This document shows, one piece after another, positions 23,196-31,548 of a stretch of 64,000 bases of DNA. The DNA is from Trebonia sp050013875 (GTDB lineage Bacteria; Actinomycetota; Actinomycetes; Streptosporangiales; Streptosporangiaceae): the NCBI GenBank assembly GCA_050013875.1, contig JBEKEK010000015.1, forward strand, positions 1-64,000, read 5' to 3'. Under the pieces are notes generated by a model that saw only the letters and a list, made by a program, of their open reading frames with translations, did no database searches and was not told the DNA's origin. The stretch's first letter is position 1, and each line of letters opens with the position of its first letter. Made by a program: the position numbers and the translations under genes.

Positions 23196-25516
23196 CCTCG
23201 CTCCTCGAGCAGCGCGACGATCGCGGCCGGGGTGAGCGGGGTCCGGGTGATCGTCACCCCCAGCGGCGCGAGCGCGTCCGCGACCGCGTTGACGACCGCG
23301 GGCGGCGCCCCGATCGCACCGCCCTCGCCGACCCCCTTGTAGCCGCCTGGACCGGGGCCGGGCGACACATCCAGGTGGCCGTACTCGATCAGCGGGACGT
23401 CGGCCGCCGTCGGCAGCAGGTAGTCCATGAATGTGGTGGCGACCGGGTTGCCCTCGCCGTCGTAGGCCAGCTCCTCCAGCAGTGCGCCGCCGATGCCCTG
23501 CACGACGCCGCCGGCGATCTGCCCCTCGACCACGTTCGGGTTGATCATGTGCCCGCAGTCCTCGCTGACGATGTACCGCAGCAGCCTGACCGCCCCCGTG
23601 GTCAGGTCGACCTCGCAGGTGCACGCGTGCGTGGCGGTGGCCCACAGCATGGGGATGCCTGGCGCGTACCGGCCGCTCGCCTCCAGGCCGGCCGTCATCC
23701 CCGGCGGCAGCGCGTACGGCTGGAAGTAGGCGATGTCGGCCAGTTCGCGGTAGCTGACGCTGGCATCGGGATCGCCGCGCACACAAGCGCGGCTGTGCGC
23801 CAGCTCGATGTCGGCCGCGGCCGCCTCCAGCTTGTGCGCGGCCAGCGCGGTGAGCTTGGCCCGCAGGACCGCCGCCGTCTCCCCGACCGCCCCGGCGGTC
23901 ATCGACCCGCTGCGGCTGCCGGCCGTCCCGGCGCCGAACGGCGTCACCGCGGTGTCGCCCTGGATGGTCGCGACGTCGTTGACGTCCGCCCCGAGGGCGT
24001 CGGCCGCGAGCTGCACCACGGTCGTCTCCAGGCTGTTGCCGGCGGATCCGCCGGCCACGTAGACATTGACCTTGCCGCTTGGCTCGATGCGGATCGTGGC
24101 GCCCTCGGTCGCGTAGTAGCCGAAGGCGGCCGACGTCGGCTCGCAGTAGCAGGACAGGCCCACGCCGAGGTACCGGCCATCGGCGCGGGCGGCCGCCTGC
24201 CCGGCCCGGAAGCCGTCGTAGTCCAGCATCGCCAGCGCCTGTTCCAGCGTCTCAAGCGAGGCCATGTGGTCGTACGGCATGCCGTTGGGGTTGGCGAACG
24301 GCATCTCGTCCGCCCGCAGCAGGTTCCGGCGGCGCAGCTCGGCCGGGTCGATCCCGATGCGGCGGGCGGCGATGTCGAGGACGACCTCGCGGGCGAGCGA
24401 CTCGAAGGCCCATGGCCCCCGGTAGGCGGCCCGGCCGGCGGTATTGGAGAACACCGAGGCGTGGCTGAACGTGGCCCGGGTGATGCGGTACGGCCCGGGG
24501 AAGTTCATCCCGACGAACGCGCCGGTGCCGACCGGCCACGGCGTCGGGTAGGCGCCGACGTCCTGGACGTGGTCCAGGGTGGCCGCGAGGATGATCCCCT
24601 GGTCGTCGAACGCGATCCGCGCCGTGCCGTGCTCGTGCCTGGCCTGCCCGGCGGCGATCAGGTTCTCCTGGCGGTCCTCGGTCCACTTGAGCGCGGCGGG
24701 CAGCTTCCTGGCCGCCAGCAGCACGCACATGTCCTCGCGGAGCGGCATGACCTTCTGGCCGAAGCCGCCGCCGACATCGCGGGCGATCACCCGGACCCGG
24801 TGCTCGGGCAGCCCGAGCAGCCGCGCGCTGAACATCCGCACCTCGTGCGGCGCCTGGGTGGCGGCCCAGATGGTCAGCTCGCCGCTGGCCGCCGACCACT
24901 CCGCGATGATGCCCCTGGTCTCCATCGGCACCGGGGCGAACGCCTGCTGCCAGATCGTCTCCGAGATCACGTGGGCGGCGGCGTCGAAGGCGTCCGTGAG
25001 GGTCTCGGCCGGCGCGCCGCCGAGCTGGCCCGCGAGGTTGCCCGGGTAGTTCTGGTGGACAAGGCCCGCGGACGTGCCGGCGGTAGCGTAGTCGGCCACC
25101 GCCGGGAGCGGTTCGTAGTCCACCTCGACCAGTTCGGCCGCGTCCTCGGCCAGGTAGCGGCTGTCCGCGACGACCAGGGCCACCGGGTCGCCCGCGAAGC
25201 GGGCCTCGCCGTCGGCCAGCGGCGGCCGCGGCGTGTCCGGCACCTGATTCCCTGTCCCGGTGTACCAGGCCTCGACGACGTCGCCGTTGAGGTCGGCCGC
25301 GGTGAAGACGGCGTGCACTCCAGGCAGCCCGAGCGCCGCGGACGGGTCGATCCCGATGATGGCCGCCCGCGGGTGCGGGCTGCGGACGAAGCAGGCGTGC
25401 AGCATCCCCGGGCGGGTGATGTCATCGACGAAGGTGCCCGCGCCGGTTAGCAGCCGGGCATCTTCGACCCGGCGCACCCGGTTGCCCGCGTAGCGGGCCG
25501 CTCCCACGGCGGTCAC
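23192..25516 (-). CDS. Molybdenum hydroxylase large (molybdopterin-binding) subunit
   Basis: A 774-residue catalytic subunit. Landmarks are RVEDARLLTGAGTFVDDI at the start, DVGGGFGQKVMP (about 255), AYRGPWAFESL (about 355) and GVGEGGAIGAPPAVVNAVADAL near the end, with the catalytic Glu in GVGEGG. The AYxCSFR active-site loop of true aerobic CO dehydrogenase is absent, so it is not form I CoxL; it hydroxylates an organic substrate such as an aldehyde or heteroaromatic ring. Start is GTG 15 bases after the P450 stop. Its position between a P450 and an alcohol-oxidising SDR supports a stepwise oxidation pathway; the substrate is not known. Confidence 0.93.
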   Translation of the reverse strand: MTAVGAARYAGNRVRRVEDARLLTGAGTFVDDITRPGMLHACFVRSPHPRAAIIGIDPSAALGLPGVHAVFTAADLNGDVVEAWYTGTGNQVPDTPRPPLADGEARFAGDPVALVVADSRYLAEDAAELVEVDYEPLPAVADYATAGTSAGLVHQNYPGNLAGQLGGAPAETLTDAFDAAAHVISETIWQQAFAPVPMETRGIIAEWSAASGELTIWAATQAPHEVRMFSARLLGLPEHRVRVIARDVGGGFGQKVMPLREDMCVLLAARKLPAALKWTEDRQENLIAAGQARHEHGTARIAFDDQGIILAATLDHVQDVGAYPTPWPVGTGAFVGMNFPGPYRITRATFSHASVFSNTAGRAAYRGPWAFESLAREVVLDIAARRIGIDPAELRRRNLLRADEMPFANPNGMPYDHMASLETLEQALAMLDYDGFRAGQAAARADGRYLGVGLSCYCEPTSAAFGYYATEGATIRIEPSGKVNVYVAGGSAGNSLETTVVQLAADALGADVNDVATIQGDTAVTPFGAGTAGSRSGSMTAGAVGETAAVLRAKLTALAAHKLEAAAADIELAHSRACVRGDPDASVSYRELADIAYFQPYALPPGMTAGLEASGRYAPGIPMLWATATHACTCEVDLTTGAVRLLRYIVSEDCGHMINPNVVEGQIAGGVVQGIGGALLEELAYDGEGNPVATTFMDYLLPTAADVPLIEYGHLDVSPGPGPGGYKGVGEGGAIGAPPAVVNAVADALAPLGVTITRTPLTPAAIVALLEERG

Positions 25517-25531
25517 CGCGGCTGCCCGGAC

Positions 25532-26710
25532 CTAGCCGACCAGGAGCGGCAGCCGCTCCCAGCCGCGCACGGTCGACGTCAGCTGGAATCTGGCGTCGTC
25601 CCAGTCGACCTCCCAGGACGGCCAGCGCCGCAGAATCTCCTCCAGGGCGATGCGGCCCTCCAGGCGGGCGAGGGCCGAGCCGAGGCAGTAGTGCGTGCCG
25701 ATGTTGAAGGTCAGGTGCACGCTCCGCTTCCGGCGGATGTCGAACCGGTCCGGGTCCTGGTACCGCTCCGGGTCGCGGTTGGCCGCGCCGACCAGCAGCA
25801 GCATCGCGCTGCCGCGGGGGACGACCTGCCCGTAGTACTCCACCGGCCTGGTGGTGTACCGGGCGATGGACGCGCCCGGCGGCTCGAGCCGCAGCACCTC
25901 CTCGACCGCGCCCGGGATCAGCGACGGGTCGGCCACCAGCTCCGCGCGCTGCTCCGGATGCCGGGCGAGGGTCGAGCCCATCCAGCCGATGAGCCGGCCG
26001 GTGGTCTCGTTGCCGGCGCCGGCCAGGACCGTCACGTAGGTCATGACCTCGTCGCGGGTCAGCGTCCTGGTCACGCCGTTCTCGTCCTCGAACTCGGTGG
26101 TGATGAGCTCGGTCATGACGTCGTCGGACGGGTGCTTGATCCGCCAGTCGATGTACTCGCCGAACGTGTCGTAGGACAGGAATTCGAGCTCCATCTTGCC
26201 GTCGTCGGCCGTGATGTGAGCGTTCGACTCATCACGGAAGGCCGCCTGCTCCTGTTCCGGGATGCCGAGCAGCATGCCGATGACCCGCATCGGCATCTCC
26301 AGGCCGAGCTTCTCGATCAAATCGAACCGTTCCTCGCCGACCAGCGGGTCGAGGCAGCGAACGCAGTACTGGCGGACCCGCGGCTCCAGGTCGGCGATCC
26401 GCTTCGGCGAGAACACGCGGGCGAGCAGCTGCCGGTGGATGTTGTGGATCGGCGGATCCTCCATGATGAGAGTGCCCGGCGGCATCTCGATGTTCGCCTT
26501 GATCAGCTCAAGGACGACGCCATGCGATGAGGAGAATGTCTCCCAGTCGGTCAGCGCCCGTTCCACGTCGGCGTACCGGCTGAGGGCGTAGAAGTCGTGC
26601 GTGGCGTTGTAGTACAACGGGGCTTCGGTCCGTATCCGGTTGAAAACCGGCCACGGGTTGTCGCCGAAGCTGGCGTCGTACGGGTCCCAGGAGAGAGAGC
26701 CGGAGTCCAT
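25532..26710 (-). CDS. Cytochrome P450
   Basis: A 392-residue soluble bacterial P450 of the CYP105/CYP125-like class in layout. It has the I-helix oxygen-activation motif AGAGNETT (about residue 245), the K-helix EEVLRLEPP (ExxR) and the heme-ligand loop FNIGTHYCLGSALARLE with the axial Cys. The start MDSGSLSWDPYD after GGGAAGG was preferred to a longer frame. It is the first gene of the minus-strand oxidation operon, divergent from a TetR gene; redox partner genes are not adjacent. Substrate unknown. Confidence 0.94.
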   Translation of the reverse strand: MDSGSLSWDPYDASFGDNPWPVFNRIRTEAPLYYNATHDFYALSRYADVERALTDWETFSSSHGVVLELIKANIEMPPGTLIMEDPPIHNIHRQLLARVFSPKRIADLEPRVRQYCVRCLDPLVGEERFDLIEKLGLEMPMRVIGMLLGIPEQEQAAFRDESNAHITADDGKMELEFLSYDTFGEYIDWRIKHPSDDVMTELITTEFEDENGVTRTLTRDEVMTYVTVLAGAGNETTGRLIGWMGSTLARHPEQRAELVADPSLIPGAVEEVLRLEPPGASIARYTTRPVEYYGQVVPRGSAMLLLVGAANRDPERYQDPDRFDIRRKRSVHLTFNIGTHYCLGSALARLEGRIALEEILRRWPSWEVDWDDARFQLTSTVRGWERLPLLVG

Positions 26711-26850
26711 GGCGCGCGCCTTCCCGTCGTTAGGTAAGCAGTTACTCTCTTGTATAGACCGCACCGCCGCCGTTAACAAGACCTCGTCGGCGTTTGTCAC
26801 TGAGATAAGTCATTGACACATGTCAGCATCAAACGTAAGAAGGAAGCACC
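26711..26850. promoter_or_regulatory. Divergent promoter region, P450 operon / TetR-paa arm
   Basis: An AT-richer 140-base gap. It contains TGACA-CA-TGTCA (26814-26825), a perfect 5-base inverted repeat with a two-base centre, and an additional upstream TGTCA (26796-26800). These are candidate operator half-sites for the adjacent TetR protein. Confidence 0.45.
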
Positions 26851-27621
26851 ATGCCGCCAGCGGAAGACCAGCTCAAAGGACGTGCCGCGGTCAGCAGCCG
26901 GGCGGCCGGCCCTCGCCGCGCGGCGGTCACTGGCCGGGACGCTCAGCGCCAGCAGACTCGCCAGCGGGTGTACCAGGCGGCGCTGGCCGAGTTCAAGCGG
27001 ACCGGGATGGCCGCCGCCGACGTCGGCGACATCGCGGCGGCGGCGGGCGTGGCCAGGGGCACGTTCTACTTCCACTTCCCGACCAAGGAGCACGTGCTGG
27101 CCGAGTTCGAGCGGCACGAAGAGGCACGGCTGGTCGCCCAGCTGGCGAAGTCGGTGGCCCAGCTCGACGCCCGCTGCGGACCGCCCTCTTCGGAGTCAGA
27201 GTCTTCCGGGCCGCCCTCTTCGGAGTCAGAGTCTTCCGGGCCGGAGTCTTCCGGGCCGGAGTTCCTGCCTGCTGCCCTGGGCGAGGTTGTCCGGCTGCTC
27301 ACGGCGATGGAGCGGCGGGTCGGCAAGACCCTGTTCCGTGAGATGCTCGGGCTGCACTTCTCGTCCAGGCGGCCGGACGTGCTGCCCGGCGCCGACAAGT
27401 GGGCGGACTACCCGATCATGACGTCCGTGATCGAGATCGTCGAGCGCGCGCGGGAGCGGGGCGAGGTCTACCCGGGCGCCGACGCGCTGCCCACCGCGCA
27501 GTTCTTCATGATGGGGCTGTACGCGATGCTGATCACCAGCCACGAGTACTCCAAGACGGCGCGGGCCGAGATCCTCGACAACTTCATGGCCACCGTCTTG
27601 CGCGGCGTCCAGTCCCGGTGA
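26851..27621 (+). CDS. TetR-family regulator with a low-complexity repeat insert
   Basis: A 256-residue regulator starting at the ATG after AGAAGGAAG. A disordered basic leader (about 40 residues) precedes the DNA-binding domain with helix-turn-helix MAAADVGDIAAAAGVARGTFYFHFPTKEH. Between the DNA-binding domain and the ligand domain is an acidic Ser/Glu linker (PPSSESESSG twice, then PESSGPE) encoded by an exact 30-base tandem duplication. It probably controls the divergent P450-hydroxylase operon and possibly the paa genes downstream. The ligand is unknown. Confidence 0.88.
   Translation: MPPAEDQLKGRAAVSSRAAGPRRAAVTGRDAQRQQTRQRVYQAALAEFKRTGMAAADVGDIAAAAGVARGTFYFHFPTKEHVLAEFERHEEARLVAQLAKSVAQLDARCGPPSSESESSGPPSSESESSGPESSGPEFLPAALGEVVRLLTAMERRVGKTLFREMLGLHFSSRRPDVLPGADKWADYPIMTSVIEIVERARERGEVYPGADALPTAQFFMMGLYAMLITSHEYSKTARAEILDNFMATVLRGVQSR
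27181..27240 (+). repeat. Exact 30-base tandem duplication inside the TetR gene
   Basis: Positions 27181-27210 and 27211-27240 are identical, encoding PPSSESESSG twice; a third, shortened unit follows. The number of copies is likely to vary by slippage and alters the linker length in frame. Confidence 0.95.
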
Positions 27622-27632
27622 TAGTCCGGCCA

Positions 27633-27697
27633 GGTGGGTGAGAGCCACCGGCCGTTAAGTTAGATCAAAAGCTTTTATCCCGAACGGACGCGGGGTG
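27633..27697 (+). promoter_or_regulatory. Structured leader element, copy B, before paaK
   Basis: It starts with the hairpin GGTGG...CCACC and continues with a block matching 15304-15355 almost base for base at CCGTTAA, ATCAAAA and GAACGGACGCGGGGTG. A second stem TGCGG/CCGCA (27700-27716) follows. It lies 50 bases upstream of the paaK start. It may be a leader RNA or a promoter. Confidence 0.45.
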
Positions 27698-27747
27698 ACT
27701 GCGGGTACCAGCCGCACAGGACACTCCAGGGACCCAACGGAGGGGAC

Positions 27748-29055
27748 GTGCTTGACCTCAGCCCGCGACCCGGCGAACTCGAACCGATCGAAACCGCGTC
27801 AACCGACGAGCTCCGCGCGCTCCAGCTCAAGCGCCTGCGCTGGACGGTCCGGCACGTCTACGGCAACGTGCCGCACTACCGGGCGTCCTTCGACGCCGCC
27901 GGTGTGCACCCGGATGACATCAACGACCTGGCCGACCTGGCCAAGCTGCCGTTCACGGCCAAGGCCGACCTGCGGGAGAACTACCCGTTCGGGATGTTCG
28001 CCGTCCCCCGCGAGCAGGTCATCCGGCTGCACGCCTCGTCAGGGACGACCGGCAAGCCCACCGTGGTCGGGTACACCCGCGACGACATCGACACCTGGGC
28101 CACGGTCGCCGCGCGCAGCATCCGGGCCGCGGGCGGGCGGGCCGGCCACATCCTGCACAACGCCTACGGCTACGGCCTGTTCACCGGCGGCCTTGGCGTG
28201 CACTACGGCGCCGAGAAGCTCGGCTGCACCGTGGTACCGGTGTCCGGCGGCATGACCGAGCGGCAGGTGCAGCTCATCCTGGACTTCCGGCCCGACCTGA
28301 TCACGGTCACCCCGTCCTACATGCTCGCGATCGCCGAGGAGATGGAACGGCAGGGCATCGACCCGCGGTCAACCTCGCTGAAGGTCGGCATCTTCGGCGC
28401 CGAGCCGTGGACCAACGACCTGCGCCGGGAGATGGAGCAGCGGCTGGACATCCACGCCGTCGACATCTACGGCCTGTCGGAGGTGATGGGGCCGGGCGTG
28501 GCCAGCGAGTGCGTGGAGACCAAGGACGGCCTGCACGTGTGGGAGGACCACTTCTACCCCGAGATCATCGACCCGGTGACCGGCGCCGTGCTGCCCGACG
28601 GGGAGGAGGGCGAGCTGGTCTTCACCTCGCTCACCAAGCAGGCGATGCCGGTGATCCGCTACCGCACCCGCGATCTCACCCGGCTGCTGCCGGGAACGGC
28701 CCGGACCATGCGGCGCATCCAGAAGATCACCGGCCGGACCGACGACATGATCATCCTGCGCGGGGTGAACCTGTTCCCGGCCCAGATCGAGGAGCTCATC
28801 CTGGCCGCGCCGGATCTGTCGCCGCACTTCCAGTGCGTCCTCGAGCGCGCGGGCGTCCTCGACTCGATGACGGTTCTGGTCGAACGGCGTGCGGCCGCCA
28901 CCCCGGAGCAGGGCACCGAGGCCGGCCTGCTGCTGCAGCGCCACGTCAAGGAGTCCATCGGCGTGACCATCGCCGTCGACGTCGCGGACCCCGGCACGGT
29001 CGAGCGCTCGGTCGGCAAGATGCGGCGCACGATCGACAAGCGCCCCGTCCGCTGA
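27748..29055 (+). CDS. paaK: Phenylacetate-CoA ligase
   Basis: A 435-residue ANL-superfamily adenylating enzyme that converts phenylacetate, CoA and ATP to phenylacetyl-CoA in the cytosol. It has the P-loop-like LHASSGTTGKPTVVGYT (about residue 93), the YGLSEVMGPGVA segment (about 240), the RTRDLTRLLPG hinge (about 305) and RTDDMIILRGVNLFP (about 330) leading into the C-terminal AMP-binding_C domain. Start is GTG after GGAGGGG. First catabolic gene of the plus-strand paa arm, followed by paaG and paaABCDE. Confidence 0.95.
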   Translation: MLDLSPRPGELEPIETASTDELRALQLKRLRWTVRHVYGNVPHYRASFDAAGVHPDDINDLADLAKLPFTAKADLRENYPFGMFAVPREQVIRLHASSGTTGKPTVVGYTRDDIDTWATVAARSIRAAGGRAGHILHNAYGYGLFTGGLGVHYGAEKLGCTVVPVSGGMTERQVQLILDFRPDLITVTPSYMLAIAEEMERQGIDPRSTSLKVGIFGAEPWTNDLRREMEQRLDIHAVDIYGLSEVMGPGVASECVETKDGLHVWEDHFYPEIIDPVTGAVLPDGEEGELVFTSLTKQAMPVIRYRTRDLTRLLPGTARTMRRIQKITGRTDDMIILRGVNLFPAQIEELILAAPDLSPHFQCVLERAGVLDSMTVLVERRAAATPEQGTEAGLLLQRHVKESIGVTIAVDVADPGTVERSVGKMRRTIDKRPVR

Positions 29056-29145
29056 CCCGTCCGGCCGGCCAGGCCGACCCCGCCCGCCCCGTCGGCCGCC
29101 GCTGTACCAGACGAACCAGACCAACCCCGATGAAAGGACCTGCTG

Positions 29146-29934
29146 ATGACCGAACCGGTGCTTTACCAGATCGAGGGTGCCGTTGCCACGGTGATAATCA
29201 ACCGCCCGGACCAGCGCAATGCTCTCGACGCGGCCGGCAAGGCCCTGCTGCTTGAGCGCCTGGGGCAGGCCGCCAGCGGCGACTCGATCCGGGCGGTCGT
29301 GCTGACCGGCGCCGGCGCCGCCTTCTGCGTCGGCCAGGATCTCGGCGAGCACGCGCAGGCCCTCGCGGCCGACCCGGCCACCGCCTTCGACACCGTTGAC
29401 CGGGATTACAACCCGCTCATCACCCTGCTCACGACCATGCCCAAGCCGGTCGTGGCGGCCGTGAACGGAACCTGCGTGGGCGCCGGTCTCGGCCTCGCCC
29501 TGGCCTGCGACCTGCGGGTGATCTCCTCGGCCGCCAAGCTCGGTACCGCGTTCTCCGGCATCGGGCTCACCTGCGACTCCGGGCTGTCCGTCACCCTGGT
29601 CCGCGCCGTCGGGCAGGCGCGGGCGGCGCAGCTGATGCTGCTCGGCTCGATGTTCACCGCCGAAGAAGCGGTTAGCTGGGGCATCAGCGGGATCGTGGCC
29701 GACCCGGCGAAAACGGTCGACCAGGCGATCGAGCTCGCCGAGAGGCTCGCGGCCGGGCCGACCCGCGCGTTCGCGGAGACCAAAGCACTGCTGTCCGCCG
29801 CACCCACTGCTTCCTTGGCGGAGGCGCTCTCGGCCGAGTCGGCCGCGCAGCACCGGCTCGGCCTCACCAGCGACCACCGGGACGCGGTGACCGCCTTCCT
29901 GCGTAAGGAGCAGCCGACCTTCTCCGGCTCCTGA
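29146..29934 (+). CDS. paaG: Enoyl-CoA hydratase/isomerase, probable PaaG epoxide isomerase
   Basis: A 262-residue crotonase-fold protein. The oxyanion-hole segments are GAAFCVGQDL and GTCVGAGLGLALACDL. GLTCDSGLS carries the aspartate used by ring 1,2-epoxyphenylacetyl-CoA isomerases where hydratases have Glu. This, and its place between paaK and paaA, support the PaaG reaction: epoxide to 2-oxepin-2(3H)-ylideneacetyl-CoA. A PaaF-type hydratase role is less likely. RBS GAAAGGA precedes the ATG. Confidence 0.85.
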   Translation: MTEPVLYQIEGAVATVIINRPDQRNALDAAGKALLLERLGQAASGDSIRAVVLTGAGAAFCVGQDLGEHAQALAADPATAFDTVDRDYNPLITLLTTMPKPVVAAVNGTCVGAGLGLALACDLRVISSAAKLGTAFSGIGLTCDSGLSVTLVRAVGQARAAQLMLLGSMFTAEEAVSWGISGIVADPAKTVDQAIELAERLAAGPTRAFAETKALLSAAPTASLAEALSAESAAQHRLGLTSDHRDAVTAFLRKEQPTFSGS

Positions 29935-30023
29935 CCGGATGCCGCCTAGGTAAGGGCGCTCGTGGTGCATTAGCGCCCTCGCGTGACGTCGGATCACATC
30001 GGGCGGCGCGGAGCATCGCCATG

Positions 30024-30086
30024 ATCGCGAAGACTTTTGTCTTGACGTAAGTAATTCGCGCTATGCGAGCGAAAAGTCTTCGCGAT
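30024..30086. promoter_or_regulatory. Long inverted repeat upstream of paaA
   Basis: Perfect 15-base arms, ATCGCGAAGACTTTT and AAAAGTCTTCGCGAT, separated by 33 AT-richer bases that include TTGACG. It occupies the otherwise empty 285-base gap between paaG and paaA. It could be a cruciform, a terminator for paaG, or a pair of regulator sites. Confidence 0.7.
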
Positions 30087-30165
30087 GATAAAAGCCTTCG
30101 CGATCCGGAGAACGTCGGCGGTTCAGGACTGTCCGTTTGCGCTTTACCTGACGCCGTGCCAGACT

Positions 30166-30189
30166 ATTACTGACCGATCGGTCTGTAAT
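30166..30189. promoter_or_regulatory. PaaR-type operator before paaA
   Basis: Half-sites ATTACTGACCGA and TCGGTCTGTAAT form a 24-base palindrome with one mismatched pair, 30 bases before the paaA start. Its core ACCGATCGGT resembles the corynebacterial PaaR (TetR-type) binding consensus built on ACCG...CGGT. The adjacent TetR gene at the operon end is the likely binder; phenylacetyl-CoA is the expected inducer. Confidence 0.7.
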
Positions 30190-30219
30190 TGGTTCGAGCA
30201 GCGTCTTCCGGAGGAGTGC

Positions 30220-31218
30220 ATGACCGCCACGCCCGAGGTGTCGCCCGACGCCCAGCAGGACCTCCTTGGCCACTTCGAGGCGACGATCGGCCGTAACGAC
30301 CGGATCGAGCCCCGGGACTGGATGCCGGAGAAGTACCGCGGCACCCTGGTGCGCCAGATCGCGCAGCACGCCCATTCTGAGATCATCGGCATGCAGCCCG
30401 AGGGGAACTGGATCACCCGGGCGCCCTCCCTCCGGCGCAAGGCCATCCTGCTGGCCAAGGTGCAGGACGAGGCCGGTCACGGCCTGTACCTCTACTCGGC
30501 GTGCGAGACGCTGGGGGTGTCGCGCAGGCAGCTGACCGACCGGCTGATCAACGGCACCCAGAAGTACTCCTCCATCTTCAACTACCCGGCCCTGTCTTAC
30601 GCCGACGTCGGCACCATCGGCTGGCTGGTCGACGGCGCGGCGATCTGCAATCAGGTACCGCTGTGCCGGACTTCCTACGGTCCCTACGGCCGGGCGATGA
30701 TCCGGATCTGCAAGGAAGAGTCGTTCCACCAGCGCCAGGGCTATGAGCTGCTGATGACGATGATGAGCGGGACCGATGAGCAGCGCGCGATGGTCCAGGA
30801 GTCGGTCGACCGGTTCTGGTGGCCGGCCCTGATGATGTTCGGCCCGCCCGATGACGAGTCACCCAATACCCGGCAGTCGATGGCCTGGGGCATCAAGCGC
30901 GACACCAACGACGAGCTACGGCAGAAGTTCGTGGACATGACGGTGCCGCAGGCGGAGGCGCTCGGGGTGACCCTGCCCGATCCCGGCCTGCGGTGGAACG
31001 ACGAGCGCGGCCAGCACGACTTCGGGCAGCCGGACTGGGCCGAGTTCTACGCGGTGGTCAAGGGCAGCGGTCCTTGCAACGCCGAGCGCATCGCGCACCG
31101 GCGCCGGGCCGACGACGAAGGCGCCTGGGTCCGCGAGGCGGCCAGCGCCTTCGCCGACCGGACTCAGCCGGCCGGCCGGCCAGCCGGGCCGGCCGCGGCA
31201 GAGGCGGCAGCCCGGTGA
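30220..31218 (+). CDS. paaA: Phenylacetyl-CoA 1,2-epoxidase catalytic subunit PaaA
   Basis: A 332-residue ferritin-like diiron monooxygenase subunit that epoxidises the ring of phenylacetyl-CoA together with PaaBCE. Iron ligands fall in VQDEAGHGLYLYSACE (about residues 80-95) and CKEESFHQRQGYE (about 165-177). The start is the ATG after GGAGGAG; the longer frame begins within the regulatory repeat. Last bases overlap paaB as GTGA. The Ala/Pro-rich C-terminal tail (about 25 residues) is longer than in enteric PaaA. Confidence 0.96.
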   Translation: MTATPEVSPDAQQDLLGHFEATIGRNDRIEPRDWMPEKYRGTLVRQIAQHAHSEIIGMQPEGNWITRAPSLRRKAILLAKVQDEAGHGLYLYSACETLGVSRRQLTDRLINGTQKYSSIFNYPALSYADVGTIGWLVDGAAICNQVPLCRTSYGPYGRAMIRICKEESFHQRQGYELLMTMMSGTDEQRAMVQESVDRFWWPALMMFGPPDDESPNTRQSMAWGIKRDTNDELRQKFVDMTVPQAEALGVTLPDPGLRWNDERGQHDFGQPDWAEFYAVVKGSGPCNAERIAHRRRADDEGAWVREAASAFADRTQPAGRPAGPAAAEAAAR

Positions 31219-31529
31219 GCGAGCAGCACAGCGCGGACGACGCGGTGCAGGGCGAGTGGCCGCTTTACGAGATTTTCGTGCGCGGTAAGCGCGGTCTCAA
31301 CCACGTCCACGTCGGCTCGCTGCACGCGGCCGACGACGAGATGGCGCTGCGGCACGCGCGCGACGTCTACACGCGGCGCAACGAGGGCGTCAGCATCTGG
31401 GCCGTCCGGGCGAACGCGATCGCGGCGTCCAGCCCCGACGAGAAGGACCCGCTGTTCGCGCCGGCCGCGGACAAGGTCTACCGGCACCCGACGTTCTACA
31501 AGATCCCCGACAACGTCCCAAACCTGTGA
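31215..31529 (+). CDS. paaB: Phenylacetyl-CoA epoxidase subunit PaaB
   Basis: A 104-residue structural subunit that bridges PaaA-PaaC heterodimers in the epoxidase. Conserved PLYEIFVRGKRGLNHVHVGSLHA and DVYTRRNEGVSIWAV are present. GTG start overlaps the paaA stop by four bases; paaC follows after 19 bases. Confidence 0.95.
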   Translation: MSEQHSADDAVQGEWPLYEIFVRGKRGLNHVHVGSLHAADDEMALRHARDVYTRRNEGVSIWAVRANAIAASSPDEKDPLFAPAADKVYRHPTFYKIPDNVPNL

Positions 31530-31548
31530 GACCGAGGCGAGCAGCGAG

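Noticed and set aside
23192..25516. Aerobic CO dehydrogenase (form I CoxL)
   Set aside because: The AYxCSFR catalytic loop is missing; the sequence reads AYRGPW, so the enzyme is a related molybdenum hydroxylase with another substrate.
27690..27748. c-di-AMP (ydaO) riboswitch before paaK
   Set aside because: Words such as CGGGGTGA and a GTACCA loop are suggestive, but the conserved 3' half of that riboswitch was not recognisable and the downstream gene does not fit; left as an unassigned structured element.
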